Counted from the stretch's first letter, positions 8,937-17,901 are shown. The stretch: 64,000 nucleotides of DNA from Candidatus Babeliaceae bacterium (GCA_019744895.1 JAIETV010000004.1:153535-217534), one strand, 5' to 3'. Translations and numbers: made by a program. The notes: a model not told the origin generated them from the letters alone.

Positions 8937-10220
8937 ATGAAGCGCTTACTTAAAACCACCCTTTTTTTTCTTTCTATTTTTTTATGTAAAATACCTGCTC
9001 ATCAGCAGATCACGTCGATTTCTGCATCGAATGCATCTTTAGATAAAGCAGAAGACCTGGTGACTGCTCGTGTCTTTATACACGGTACCGTTCTTATAGG
9101 CTGTTTTTTTGTTGATATCCCTGGAAGCTGGCGCGATCAATATTCAGAAAATTCCCTTATAGAGCGTGCGATGGCCTCTGCCAGAAAGCACCCTTTTTTA
9201 CACCATTCTGAAATAGTACTTGACCTTGGGCTTACTGATATTACGCAAGAGATTATGGTACCTTTGTCACACCCATTAACTGATGAAAAAGCTGCGATTT
9301 CAATTATAAGAACATTTGAAAGAACCGACCGCTGCGTGAGCGCTAGAAGAGGGGCGTATCATTATTACACTTTTGGTTGGTCAGGCGCATTAAGTGAACG
9401 TAAACGAAATAAAGAGTCCGGATATTTATACGAAAAGCTTCTAGAAATAAAAAGTACTTTAACACAGCAGTATCCGAATGCGCGAATTAAATTTGAACTG
9501 TATGCACATAGTCATGGAGGCCAGCTTATTGCCCATCTTCCAATAATACGTAAAAATAGGGGAAATAGTGACTTATATATTGATCTTGCAGTTCTGTGCG
9601 CAACACCTTTGTATAAAGAAAAAATGCAGCCTATGGTAAGTTCATCCATGTTCGGCACGATCATAAATTTCTATTCTTGCGGTGACAAAGTTCAAAATCT
9701 TGATATCATATCTACCCCGCAACACTATTGCGTAAGAACCCTTAAAGAATTGGAAATTCCTTTGCCGACTCATAATAAAAATGGTCCGCGGGTTCTAGAT
9801 GTTTGTTTATCAGTACATAATAACCCGTACGTTTTTAGCCATGAAAGTTTTTTTTGTTGTACTACTTACAGGCTACCAAGCCACTACCGCAAACGTCGCC
9901 ATATTCGCAAAACGCTTAATCTTTTTGGTCCCCTTCCTGTTTTGGTGCTTTACCCTGCCTGCATTAAAAGCATTGAATCACTTAATCTTGTTTCGGGGTT
10001 TCATAGTGTTATTATGAATCTTGAACACAAACGCAATACCTGTATTGCATTGTCAGTTAAACACCAGACTCAATTTAAAGAATCTGCAGCATTTGATGAT
10101 ACACGCTATTACAAAATTCAACCATTAAGTTTTGATTTTCTTAAAGAATATGGCTACCGTGCACGTACCAGCAGAAGTAATCAACTTAAATACACGTTTT
10201 ATCACATTATGCATAGTTAA
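8937..10220 (+). CDS. Exported alpha/beta-hydrolase (lipase-like) of unknown substrate
   Basis: The start at 8937 has AAGG six bases upstream; the in-frame ATG at 8919 has no such site. The 427-residue product begins MKRLLKTTLFFLSIFLC, a good signal peptide. Hydrolase marks: FIHGT at the end of the first strand (oxyanion-hole type HG), and a nucleophile-elbow sequence YAHSHGG with the candidate serine near residue 192. The elbow has A-H-S-H-G, so the first glycine of G-x-S-x-G is replaced by alanine, as in some lipases. FYSCGDKVQNLD is placed where the acid residue is usual. Catalytic histidine not assigned. The next gene starts 14 bases downstream and is probably in the same operon. Confidence 0.7.
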   Translation: MKRLLKTTLFFLSIFLCKIPAHQQITSISASNASLDKAEDLVTARVFIHGTVLIGCFFVDIPGSWRDQYSENSLIERAMASARKHPFLHHSEIVLDLGLTDITQEIMVPLSHPLTDEKAAISIIRTFERTDRCVSARRGAYHYYTFGWSGALSERKRNKESGYLYEKLLEIKSTLTQQYPNARIKFELYAHSHGGQLIAHLPIIRKNRGNSDLYIDLAVLCATPLYKEKMQPMVSSSMFGTIINFYSCGDKVQNLDIISTPQHYCVRTLKELEIPLPTHNKNGPRVLDVCLSVHNNPYVFSHESFFCCTTYRLPSHYRKRRHIRKTLNLFGPLPVLVLYPACIKSIESLNLVSGFHSVIMNLEHKRNTCIALSVKHQTQFKESAAFDDTRYYKIQPLSFDFLKEYGYRARTSRSNQLKYTFYHIMHS

Positions 10221-10234
10221 CATAGGTGAACCTC

Positions 10235-11110
10235 TTGAACAAAAAATTTAAAAATTTAGTCTTACTTGCAGTTAGTTTTTTGACTCTTTTTCTACTGTAT
10301 CATGTGATATATTACCCATTAAAAGCTCATTCGGAACCGTTTCATCTTAATGGACAACTCTCTAAAAGTGCTCAGAACATATTTGCACAAGTGCACCAGC
10401 AGATAACCACCCTACAAGACGCAAATTCTTTTGCTCAAAAAAAGCTTCTTCGTTCTGGTGAAAGATGGCACGAGCAGAATAATACCGGCATTTCTGAAGT
10501 TCTACAAGAAAATAGCGCTGCAATTATACAACATTTGCAAAATCTCGGAATGATCGACCAGATAAAACCACAAAAAAAACAGTATCTATATGCAGGCGTA
10601 ATGGGAGCACTCAAAACAACCGTTGCAAAACGTATGGCTTATCTTCAGGAACTTATTGATTGTGGTCTTAGCTTTGATTACATCGTGCTTCTTGGTGGAG
10701 CACGTCCTTTGCTGCAAAAAGAAAAGACCGGGCTTCCAGAACATATAACTACCGAAGCTGAAATGATGGTTTATTTGTTTAACAACTCAAGTCTCAAAAA
10801 TAACAAAATGATAATTGTTGATGCGCCCCTGGTAAAAAAGCCTGACGGTACAATTACGCGACCAACAACCGATCAGACGCTTGTCAATTTTACAAAAATC
10901 GCACCACAAGAAGGTTCATTTTTAGTGGTATCAAATAATCCGTATATTCTACGTCAGACCAAAGTAGCTGAACGGATTCTAGACAAAAAAAGATTCCCCG
11001 TTGAAGGTGTTGGCGCACCAGCTGATATGCAAAATATAGATATTGTTATGCTAATGGATGAGTTTGCGCGCACACTTTACGAAGAGTTCAAAGAATTCTC
11101 TTGCCAATAA
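10235..11110 (+). CDS. Membrane-anchored protein resembling the YdcF/SanA (DUF218) fold
   Basis: The TTG at 10235 is favoured as start because AGGTGA lies five bases upstream; a GTG at 10226 falls inside that site. 291 residues with an N-terminal hydrophobic anchor (FKNLVLLAVSFLTLFLLYHVIYY). The second half has the order of elements seen in DUF218 proteins: YIVLLGGARPL, then TTEAEMMVYLF, then a DQTLVNF helix and the strand FLVVSNNPYILRQTKVAE. That similarity is judged by eye and the function of the fold is poorly known. Likely co-transcribed with the lipase-like gene. Confidence 0.6.
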   Translation: MNKKFKNLVLLAVSFLTLFLLYHVIYYPLKAHSEPFHLNGQLSKSAQNIFAQVHQQITTLQDANSFAQKKLLRSGERWHEQNNTGISEVLQENSAAIIQHLQNLGMIDQIKPQKKQYLYAGVMGALKTTVAKRMAYLQELIDCGLSFDYIVLLGGARPLLQKEKTGLPEHITTEAEMMVYLFNNSSLKNNKMIIVDAPLVKKPDGTITRPTTDQTLVNFTKIAPQEGSFLVVSNNPYILRQTKVAERILDKKRFPVEGVGAPADMQNIDIVMLMDEFARTLYEEFKEFSCQ

Positions 11111-11122
11111 TAGATTAATTAT

Positions 11123-12295
11123 CTAGCCTAAAACGCGTGCAAGTTCATTGATTGAAGTAAGGCCCTGTGCGACTTTAAGTAAGCCGTCGTGCATTAATGT
11201 TCGCATGCCAGCCTTAACGGCAGCGTCATGTAATTGTGTGTAAGAAGGCCGACGCGTAATAAGCTCTTTCAATTCATGCGTTAGCACAAGAAGTTCAAAT
11301 ATGCCAATACGTCCACGAAAGCCCGTGTTGTTACATTGTGCACAGCCCTGCGCAACGTACATGAAAGTCAGTGCTATATCGTAACGCTTTGCAATCGCCT
11401 GATATTCTTGTGGCGTATTAGTCTGGTAACGGCAATTGGTGCATAATGTACGCACAAGACGCTGAGCAAGAACACCGGTAACGGTAGCATTAATTAAAAA
11501 TGAGCGAACACCCATATCGATTAAACGGATAATAGCAGAAGGCGAATCTGTGGTATGCAGTGTGCTCAGCACTAAGTGACCGGTAAGTGCTGCCTGAACG
11601 GCAATTTCAGCCGTTTCATAATCACGGATTTCACCAACTAGAATAATATCCGGGTCCTGGCGCAAAACTGAACGCAATGCCGTTGCAAAAGTAAAACCTA
11701 TCTCTGGACGAATCTGCGCTTGTGTTATACCTTCAAAAGAATATTCTATGGGCTCTTCAAGAGTGATGATATGACGCTCATGATTATTAATAACACTGAG
11801 AGCACTGTATAAGGTTGTTGTTTTTCCTGCGCCTGTCGGGCCCGTTACCAGCACAAGTCCGTGAGATTGATTTATTAATTTTAAAAATTGCTGATTCATA
11901 TCAGCGAAAAAACCTAATTTTTCACTATTAAAATTATCATAACAACGATCAAGAATACGAACAACAACATGTTCGCCATATAAACTGGGAAAAGTAGCCA
12001 CACGCAGGTCAACTGCTGCATGTGGCGCTAAAAAAGTGAATTTGCCGTCCTGAGCAAGTCGTCGCTCACTGACATCAAGATTGGCAAGGACTTTGAGCCT
12101 TGCAATTACATGATAGGCATCTGCATGAGTTATTTGCTGTACATGAGATAGGATACCATCTATACGAAAACGTACGTTAATTCCTTGGTGTGTTGACTCA
12201 ACGTGAATGTCTGAGGCCTTTTGAACAAGTGCTGCATGTAATATATCGTCTATAAATGTTACTGCAGAAAATTCTGTATTTAGAAGATCAGCCAA
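11123..12295 (-). CDS. GspE/PilB-type secretion and pilus assembly ATPase, N-terminally short
   Basis: Cytoplasmic hexameric ATPase that powers pilus or pseudopilus assembly. Walker A GPTGAGKTTTLYS (about residues 150-162), Asp box and Walker B in DPDIILVGEIRDYETAEIA, His box TGHLVLSTLHTTDS. The zinc module is present as CTNC and CAQCNNTGFRGRIGI, which separates it from PilT retraction ATPases. At 390 residues it lacks the N-terminal MshEN/T2SSE_N region of standard 500-600 residue proteins. It overlaps the upstream membrane-protein gene by eight bases. A pilin and a prepilin peptidase are found at 47.4-48.3 kb. Confidence 0.92.
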   Translation of the reverse strand: MADLLNTEFSAVTFIDDILHAALVQKASDIHVESTHQGINVRFRIDGILSHVQQITHADAYHVIARLKVLANLDVSERRLAQDGKFTFLAPHAAVDLRVATFPSLYGEHVVVRILDRCYDNFNSEKLGFFADMNQQFLKLINQSHGLVLVTGPTGAGKTTTLYSALSVINNHERHIITLEEPIEYSFEGITQAQIRPEIGFTFATALRSVLRQDPDIILVGEIRDYETAEIAVQAALTGHLVLSTLHTTDSPSAIIRLIDMGVRSFLINATVTGVLAQRLVRTLCTNCRYQTNTPQEYQAIAKRYDIALTFMYVAQGCAQCNNTGFRGRIGIFELLVLTHELKELITRRPSYTQLHDAAVKAGMRTLMHDGLLKVAQGLTSINELARVLG

Positions 12296-12707
12296 CTTTC
12301 CATCCTACAAGAAGTCCGACTAATGCTGAAACAAGAGCAACAGGATGATTTTGACACCACGCAACTTTGGCATTAATAAGATCTTGAAAAGTATTAAGAT
12401 CAGAAATTCCTAAAACTGCCTGTAATTTTTCCAGCGGCATATCATAAACATGCGTATAATGAAGAGCCACAACAACAGCTAGTGCAACGGCAAGAACGAT
12501 TAATGCCATTCTACCAAAATTTTTTAGTAAAAATCCGGCTACAAAACCTCCTAAGCCAAATACTACCAATTCTATAGCCCATGGTTCTTGATTACTTAAA
12601 CGCTCTTTAATCGCATCAAGCCATCCTTGTGTTGAAGATGTCTGCGCTATTGGTACTGCGTCTGGGGCAACTGCGCCTACCGCCATATCTGAGTTATTCA
12701 TATCCAT
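12288..12707 (-). CDS. Small membrane protein, FUN14-like pattern
   Basis: 139 residues. A polar N-terminus of about 45 residues is followed by hydrophobic segments IELVVFGLGGFVAGFLL, MALIVLAVALAVVVAL and, at the end, VALVSALVGLLVGWKVG. The glycine-rich segments recall FUN14-family proteins, but this is a weak likeness. It overlaps the GspE-type ATPase gene by eight bases, which suggests a joint role or at least co-expression. Confidence 0.65.
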   Translation of the reverse strand: MDMNNSDMAVGAVAPDAVPIAQTSSTQGWLDAIKERLSNQEPWAIELVVFGLGGFVAGFLLKNFGRMALIVLAVALAVVVALHYTHVYDMPLEKLQAVLGISDLNTFQDLINAKVAWCQNHPVALVSALVGLLVGWKVG

Positions 12708-12780
12708 AATTCTGCTCCTTAAAGATACTACAAAATTGTTTTTTACATCGCCTTTTACATTTTTTTACTGCTTTACTAAT

Positions 12781-12814
12781 AAAAAGACGTCGCACAGATG
12801 CACGACGTCTTTTT
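12781..12814 (-). terminator. Intrinsic terminator downstream of the HU gene
   Basis: Perfect 12-base stem (AAAAAGACGTCG / CGACGTCTTTTT) with a 10-base loop. The stem has A-run and T-run ends, so it can work in both directions; only the HU gene reads into it directly. Confidence 0.85.
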
Positions 12815-12842
12815 ATTATAAGTTTATGCTATAAGCACCATC

Positions 12843-13118
12843 TTACGCAGCAACTAACTCTTTTAGTGCTTTGCCGGGCTTAAACTTAGCAACTTTTTTT
12901 GCAGCAATAGTCATTTTCTTGCCTGTTGCTGGATTTACGCCCATTCTGCTTTTACGTTTCATAACAGAGAATGTACCAAAACCGGTAAGAACTACTGATT
13001 TGCCGCCTTTTAGGCTTTGGCCAACAGATTTGATTAATGCCTCAAGTGCTTTTTTACAATCACTTTTTTGCATTTTTGTCATTTTTGACATATTTTCTAT
13101 AAGTTTTGCTTTGTTCAT
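12843..13118 (-). CDS. hup: HU-family nucleoid protein
   Basis: DNA-bending histone-like protein, 91 residues. The start at 13118 (MNKAKLIENMSK) follows AAGGAAGAAG; a longer in-frame start at 13178 is less likely. Hallmarks are GFGTFSVMKRKSRMGVNPAT (the DNA-intercalating arm with its proline) and the C-terminal KVAKFKPGKALKELV. The gene has its own downstream terminator at 12781-12814. Confidence 0.96.
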   Translation of the reverse strand: MNKAKLIENMSKMTKMQKSDCKKALEALIKSVGQSLKGGKSVVLTGFGTFSVMKRKSRMGVNPATGKKMTIAAKKVAKFKPGKALKELVAA

Positions 13119-13338
13119 AACTTCTTCCTTAATTTTTTTTAATCTACACACGTAATTTTTTGCGTAAAGAACTAACACTATTCTGTATAGTTAAAAAATC
13201 AGTAAAAATTGTCAAGCTTTTTAAATGACATATGCAGATATAGCTATAAAACAAGTAAAAATTAAGATTTTAAACTCTTGGAAATGGTATTATTTTTTTG
13301 AATTCTTAAGCTCATCAATTCACTTTTTTCTAAAAATA

Positions 13339-13368
13339 TTGACAATTATATATTTATATAAGTACTAT
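13339..13368 (+). promoter_or_regulatory. Sigma-70-type promoter for the small Cys-rich exported protein
   Basis: TTGACA at 13339-13344, an 18-base very AT-rich spacer, TACTAT at 13363-13368, followed by more TA-rich sequence; the gene starts at 13416. Confidence 0.5.
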
Positions 13369-13415
13369 AAAAATATATAATATATAATAGGTTATAATTT
13401 AATTAGGGAGATCTC

Positions 13416-13646
13416 ATGATACGTATGTTACTTCAACTGAGTGTTTTTGGCATTTTAGTAGCAAGTAGTGGTTTATTACAAGCTAAAACATGCACCGATT
13501 TTGATAGAAATAATAATATCATTGGCAGTCATACTGCATGGGTACATTGTCAAGCCAGTGATGGAAAACAAGGAACTGTAAATTCATGTAATTGCGATGC
13601 GCCGCAATCGATTGAATGCAGGACTGCTTGCAAAAAACTTTTTTAA
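13416..13646 (+). CDS. Small exported six-cysteine protein
   Basis: 76 residues behind a good ribosome-binding site (AGGGAG, seven bases before ATG). A signal peptide (MIRMLLQLSVFGILVASSGLL, read in two parts) is followed by a mature part of about 50 residues starting near KTCTDF. The mature part has six cysteines (TCTD, VHCQ, NSCNC, IECR, TACK), an even number that would suit three disulfides. Family unknown. Confidence 0.7.
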   Translation: MIRMLLQLSVFGILVASSGLLQAKTCTDFDRNNNIIGSHTAWVHCQASDGKQGTVNSCNCDAPQSIECRTACKKLF

Positions 13647-13711
13647 TTATTGAGCAAGCCTTATGACATTTATTTTTGACTTCAAAAACTAACAACTAAT
13701 TATTACTTATC

Positions 13712-13797
13712 TGGTGCCGGGGGCCGGACTCGAACCGGCACGAGGAAACCCTCGAAGGATTTTAAGTCCTTTGCGTCTACCATTTCGCCACCCCGGC
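13712..13797 (-). tRNA. tRNA-Leu (anticodon UAA)
   Basis: 86 nucleotides including encoded CCA. The seven-pair acceptor stem is GCCGGGG/CCCCGGC. The anticodon arm is AAGGA-CTTAAAA-TCCTT with anticodon TAA. The long variable arm (CGAGGG...CCTCG) marks a class II tRNA, and the T-loop is GGTTCGAGTCC. The discriminator is A, as expected for leucine. Confidence 0.97.
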
Positions 13798-13906
13798 GCG
13801 TATATATCAAAACTATTTAAAAGATATTTATATAGTTTACCCAGCTTTGAAGATAAATCAATTAACTTAGAGTTTTTGAAAAAAGAACCTAGATCTAAAC
13901 GTAGAC

Positions 13907-13980
13907 TGGAGGCGGCACCCGGATTCGAACCGGGGATCAAGGATTTGCAGTCCCATGCCTTACCACTTGGCTATGCCGCC
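13907..13980 (-). tRNA. tRNA-Cys (anticodon GCA)
   Basis: 74 nucleotides with encoded CCA. Acceptor stem GGCGGCA/TGCCGCC, anticodon loop CTGCAAA with anticodon GCA, T-loop GGTTCGAATCC, and discriminator U, which is typical for tRNA-Cys. It lies on the same strand as tRNA-Leu, 109 bases away. Confidence 0.97.
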
Positions 13981-14033
13981 CTAATGCTATCTCAATTATA
14001 TCAAATTTCTAACTATAGTACACGTTTAAAAAA

Positions 14034-14522
14034 TTATAGCAATCCCGCTTGAGTCATCATATCCTTCAATTGAGATGCTGTTATAACATCAATATTCTGT
14101 TGAACATGATCAGGCGCTTGCACAGCCTGCTTTAAATATCCTGAAATTTCTTCAGTTTGAGGCCCTTCCATAGGATATCCGAGTTGAAACCATTCGGCAG
14201 CGCCGCCCTCATAGGCGTACACCTGCTTAAACCCTGCCTGTTTAAAAACTTTTGCAGCATGCCCGCTTGCAGAGCATTGATAATTTGAACAATAGAAAAC
14301 GACCGGGGTATTTTTGTCCCACTTGTCCGCATACATCTGTAAATCATCAAGGTCTATATGAAGTGAGCCTTTAATATGAGCATCATTGTATATATCTTTT
14401 GAAAGGACATTCACCACATACAGCATGCTAGAATTTTCAGAATTAGATGTCGTTTCCTGCCTGTTCCAAAAACATCCGGATAACACCAATAAACATGCAG
14501 CACTTACCAATAATTTTTTCAT
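14034..14522 (-). CDS. Rhodanese-domain lipoprotein
   Basis: 162 residues. Signal peptide with lipobox LSGC (lipidated Cys 17), so it is expected to be membrane-anchored outside the cytoplasm. The rhodanese fold is recognisable from YVVNVLSKDIYNDAHIKGS (the DVR...HIpGA region) and the active-site strand VVFYCSNYQCSASGHAA, with Cys 78 in the catalytic position. The usual active-loop Gly-x-Arg is changed to Tyr-Gln-Cys (C83), so activity may be altered. The tail after about residue 110 is an unassigned helical extension. Confidence 0.85.
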   Translation of the reverse strand: MKKLLVSAACLLVLSGCFWNRQETTSNSENSSMLYVVNVLSKDIYNDAHIKGSLHIDLDDLQMYADKWDKNTPVVFYCSNYQCSASGHAAKVFKQAGFKQVYAYEGGAAEWFQLGYPMEGPQTEEISGYLKQAVQAPDHVQQNIDVITASQLKDMMTQAGLL

Positions 14523-14540
14523 ACTAGATCCCTCTTACTT

Positions 14541-15425
14541 TTATTTGATCCATTGCAGACAACGATTCCAACGAATTTTACTCCAGAATGTAATCGGATT
14601 TTTCAAAAATGAGATAATCATCCAAGAATTTTCCGGGTCATCAAAGGAGAATAGTCTAAATATTACTCTGCCGTGAATTAACTTTCCGTCAACAATTCCG
14701 ATTTCACGACAGTCTGAGCTGCCAAGACGATTATCGCCCATACACCAGTATTCATTATCTTTAAGATGAATATCATATACATCTATGCCGCGTTCTTGTG
14801 GCGTACCAGGCTCAATCAGAACAAGCTTGCCATCTTTGTGCAGCAACTTAGCCCAAGAAGTCTTATAAAATGGCTGCTCTTCGGGAGACTTGCTGACATC
14901 ATAGCTAATAGGCTGAATATTGTAATAATCTTCTTTGTTATAGGGGTTAAATGTTGCCCAAGTACCAACCTTGAGCTGCCGCGCTAAAGGATACGTATTT
15001 ACATACGGTTCGATAAGTCTTTCTCCATTAATATATACAACAGTTTTGCCATCTTCTATGCGGCCTTGCACATGATCACCGGGGATGCCGATCACACGCT
15101 TAGTCCAGTTTTGTGGCCCCCAAAAGATGCCAAGCACATATCGTTCGATGACATTCATTAAGACATTTTCTGAGTAATCATAGGTCGGCTGGTTAAAGGC
15201 AATTACTTCACCACGCTTAATAGGGGTAAACCAAATGGATAGTTTATCCGATACCAGCGATTCACCAACAAGCAATGTTGTTTCCATCGAACCTGATGGC
15301 ACTTGATAAAGGCCAAATATAAATGTGCGAATCAAAAAAATAATTATTAATGCATTAATAATACTTACCGTTTCATCAATAAAACGCTTGTAAGACTTTG
15401 GGAAATAAGAAGAAATAGCTCTCAT
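14541..15425 (-). CDS. lepB: Signal peptidase I
   Basis: Membrane serine protease that removes signal peptides from Sec substrates. An N-terminal membrane segment (TVSIINALIIIFLIRTFIFG, read in two parts) is followed by the catalytic serine box PSGSMETTLLVGE and the catalytic lysine in KRVIGIPGDHV. The C-terminal family box is MGDNRLGSSDCREIG. 294 residues is in the normal range. It lies 18 bases upstream of the rhodanese lipoprotein and 13 bases downstream of the M23 gene, in one co-directional block. Confidence 0.97.
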   Translation of the reverse strand: MRAISSYFPKSYKRFIDETVSIINALIIIFLIRTFIFGLYQVPSGSMETTLLVGESLVSDKLSIWFTPIKRGEVIAFNQPTYDYSENVLMNVIERYVLGIFWGPQNWTKRVIGIPGDHVQGRIEDGKTVVYINGERLIEPYVNTYPLARQLKVGTWATFNPYNKEDYYNIQPISYDVSKSPEEQPFYKTSWAKLLHKDGKLVLIEPGTPQERGIDVYDIHLKDNEYWCMGDNRLGSSDCREIGIVDGKLIHGRVIFRLFSFDDPENSWMIISFLKNPITFWSKIRWNRCLQWIK

Positions 15426-15438
15426 ACGTTAACAACCT

Positions 15439-16347
15439 TCACGATAAAAAATAAAAAGGGTTTACTCGTTTTCCATATACCATAATCTCAAAATGCAGAT
15501 GCGATCCATTTTTGCCGCGTACATTTCCTGTAGCTCCTACTTTACCAAGTATATCACCTTGCGCAAGTTCTTCACCAGGAGTAACTAAAATTTTTGAAAG
15601 ATGCGCATACCGCGTTGCAAATTTTTTATTATGAGCAATCACCACGCAATTACCATATCCACCAGAGTAACAAGCTTGAATAACAACACCTGCAGCTGCA
15701 GTCGAAACGGGCGTTCCTGTCGGCGCTGCAAGGTCGATACCACGATGGTATTCCCATTTGCCACTGGGGTGTTTACGAGGGCCGAATCCGTAACTTAACC
15801 AAAAAAGCTTTTTCTCTATCGGCCACGCAAACGACATTTCATGAGCAATATCCTGAGCTTCGCCCCCAAATTCACGGGAAAGTGTTAATTGTCGTAATGA
15901 TTTTTTACTTCGTTTTCTTCTATTTTTTTTATCCGTTGCCTTCTTTTGTCTACCCAAAGATTTATCTGGCAAACCCTGCTTATAAACACCTGTGCCAGTA
16001 CCTTCAAGATGATACTCTTTGCTTAATGTACGAGCAGCCTTTTGTAAATAGATTGGATCACGATTTACTAAAAGAAAGTTATCTTGAATTGTATCGGTAT
16101 TCATTTTTTTTTTTTCAGAAGTATCACTATCTTCTTTATCTAAATCTTGATTTTCTTCTTGCAGTATCATGCGCTTAAATAACAGTAGATAGTTGTCATA
16201 CTCCTGCTTCAGTTGCGTAAGCTCATCAAGCTGCCGAACAAAAAAACGATACTCAATAATTAAAAGCCCCGTGATAACAAGCATCACACTTGCAAGTATG
16301 ACTAGGCCGAAAAATAGATATCCATAACGGGCAGAACTCACACGCAT
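15439..16347 (-). CDS. Membrane-anchored M23 (LytM-type) metallopeptidase
   Basis: 302 residues. An N-terminal membrane segment (LFFGLVILASVMLVITGLL) is followed by a coiled-coil-like and highly charged linker, then a C-terminal M23 domain from about residue 180. The zinc and catalytic residues are seen in YHRGIDLAAPTGTPV (H and D) and SHLHFEIMVYG (HxH); GVVIQACYSGGYGNCVVI and YAHLSK are also typical. It probably cuts peptidoglycan cross-links or activates another hydrolase. The linker is encoded over a 12-base A run (16104-16115), a slippage-prone site that is in frame here. Confidence 0.92.
   Translation of the reverse strand: MRVSSARYGYLFFGLVILASVMLVITGLLIIEYRFFVRQLDELTQLKQEYDNYLLLFKRMILQEENQDLDKEDSDTSEKKKMNTDTIQDNFLLVNRDPIYLQKAARTLSKEYHLEGTGTGVYKQGLPDKSLGRQKKATDKKNRRKRSKKSLRQLTLSREFGGEAQDIAHEMSFAWPIEKKLFWLSYGFGPRKHPSGKWEYHRGIDLAAPTGTPVSTAAAGVVIQACYSGGYGNCVVIAHNKKFATRYAHLSKILVTPGEELAQGDILGKVGATGNVRGKNGSHLHFEIMVYGKRVNPFYFLS
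16104..16115 (-). repeat. A12 homopolymer inside the M23 peptidase gene
   Basis: Twelve A in the coding strand, encoding E-K-K-K-M around residue 80 between the membrane anchor and the peptidase domain. Loss or gain of one base would cut off the catalytic domain. Confidence 0.9.
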
Positions 16348-16414
16348 CCTTATAATAATTTAATGGGATTATACTTTAGCGAGCAACATTATTTTTTTAA
16401 TATGGGCTATTCTA

Positions 16415-17149
16415 CTACTTTGCAGTGTATTTATCAAACCAACGATGAACGCGATCGCAAAAATCCTGATCTGACTCATCCTGGGCTATATTCATGGGTT
16501 CTCCTATGTACACGGTAACAGGATAACCAGTATGTATGAGAAAAGATTGCGGCGGATAGGCGTTGCCAGAATTGTGTAAATAAACAGGAATCACTGGAAC
16601 TGCGGCTTTGCGTGCAAGAAGTGCAAAGCCGCATTCAAATTGATGAATTTTGTCATCATTAAATCGACCACCTTCAGGAAAAATAATGGCATTACAGCGC
16701 ATATCTCGCATTAAGCCAATGCCGCGTAATAATGTACGTGCATCATGGCCAGGATTATTCTGCGTAATACCTAATCCTAACCTAGTCGTGAAAATTGAAA
16801 ATAGTGGTGTTTTAGAAAATCGATCCCAATAAAACCAAAAATGCGGATGTATTCCCTGTACATACCCAAGAAGAGCTATGTCAGCAGCCGATTGATGATT
16901 TGCCACATATAACGCTGGATACGGATAGGAATCTCTCTTTTTAGTGATCTTAACGGGAATAAAAGAGGCGTAAATAAACCCGCGAAACAATAACGCAAGT
17001 AACCAATAGATTAACAGATTTTTTTGAATGTATGCGCGCGGTGTTAATAAAAGTATCACCAGTAGCGGTATACCGAGTATTATCATCAAAAGTAAAAATA
17101 GAATAAAAGAAAAACATGAGCGCGCGTAGAGAATTTGCTTATTCTGCAT
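16415..17149 (-). CDS. plsC: 1-acyl-sn-glycerol-3-phosphate acyltransferase
   Basis: Membrane enzyme that makes phosphatidic acid. Catalytic box NHQSAADIALLGY (H-x4-D) and glycerolphosphate-binding box FPEGGRF; the two acyltransferase blocks are followed by AVPVIPVYLHNSG. Two N-terminal hydrophobic stretches precede the domain. The start at 17149 (MQNKQIL) is preferred, with GAG seven bases upstream; longer in-frame starts at 17161 and 17185 are possible. The 5' end overlaps the upstream membrane-protein gene by 11 bases. Confidence 0.93.
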   Translation of the reverse strand: MQNKQILYARSCFSFILFLLLMIILGIPLLVILLLTPRAYIQKNLLIYWLLALLFRGFIYASFIPVKITKKRDSYPYPALYVANHQSAADIALLGYVQGIHPHFWFYWDRFSKTPLFSIFTTRLGLGITQNNPGHDARTLLRGIGLMRDMRCNAIIFPEGGRFNDDKIHQFECGFALLARKAAVPVIPVYLHNSGNAYPPQSFLIHTGYPVTVYIGEPMNIAQDESDQDFCDRVHRWFDKYTAK

Positions 17150-17804
17150 AATAAAGCTCATAATTTTCATGTAATGCAATAACATATATAAGTGTAATAT
17201 ATGCTGATAAAAATGGATAGCATACCAAAGCTTTAACCATTATCCCTACAAGGCCGCCATCAAAATAATTTATGAGGACAGTAACAAGTGCCACACCTAT
17301 AAGTGCGGGTGCATTATATATTACAAAATATCCCGTGCGTATCAGAGTATAAGCAACTTTATCCGGTATCGAGTCAGATATATCATATAAAAAAGAAAAG
17401 CTGCATAATGCCATGATAAGAATTAAAGCAGTAAAAAATTTTGGCATTATGCTTACAAAAAAAATATATGTAGAAATTATGGCACATGTGCTTGTTATAG
17501 TTTCTAAGCAAAAATATTCGTGAAGATACGCCATTTTTTTAAGCCCGGCTGTTGGCCGCATAAGATACATCATATACGAAAGAACAAGGAGCGTAAGAAA
17601 TATACCCCATAAACTTTGTGTAACATAATGCATGCTTACTATATAAGCAGCCAAAATAAAAAATGCATAGGTTGTTACGAGTGTATGATAAAATCGCTGC
17701 ATATGTATGATGAGTAATCCTAACCAGTCAGTTACTGGTACGCGAGTAAGTAGGCACCAGGATTGCTGCCAAAGTAAAAGTATTTTTTTAAACGCTATTT
17801 TCAT
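17139..17804 (-). CDS. Polytopic membrane protein of unknown function
   Basis: 221 residues with about five hydrophobic segments (for example FYHTLVTTYAFFILAAYIV, LWGIFLTLLVLSYMMYLM, ALILIMALCSFSFLY and ALIGVALVTVLINYF). No charged motif suggests a transporter family. It overlaps plsC, so a role in membrane lipid handling is possible but unsupported. Confidence 0.65.
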   Translation of the reverse strand: MKIAFKKILLLWQQSWCLLTRVPVTDWLGLLIIHMQRFYHTLVTTYAFFILAAYIVSMHYVTQSLWGIFLTLLVLSYMMYLMRPTAGLKKMAYLHEYFCLETITSTCAIISTYIFFVSIMPKFFTALILIMALCSFSFLYDISDSIPDKVAYTLIRTGYFVIYNAPALIGVALVTVLINYFDGGLVGIMVKALVCYPFLSAYITLIYVIALHENYELYYAE

Positions 17805-17901
17805 ACACTTTTTCCAGCGGCTTTGAGTGGTTCAGGCCTTTTATGGCCCTAGATGAACTTATTCAAAAGTTTATAAGAATGCCGCTTAAGCAAGCAAGAG
17901 T

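Noticed and set aside
13179..13338. Minus-strand TTGACA upstream of the HU gene as its promoter.
   Set aside because: The nearest -10-like sequence (TATACA) is 20 bases away, too far for a confident call.
13707..14052. Open frames of 77 and 112 codons over the tRNA genes.
   Set aside because: They consist mainly of tRNA-Leu and tRNA-Cys sequence read as codons.
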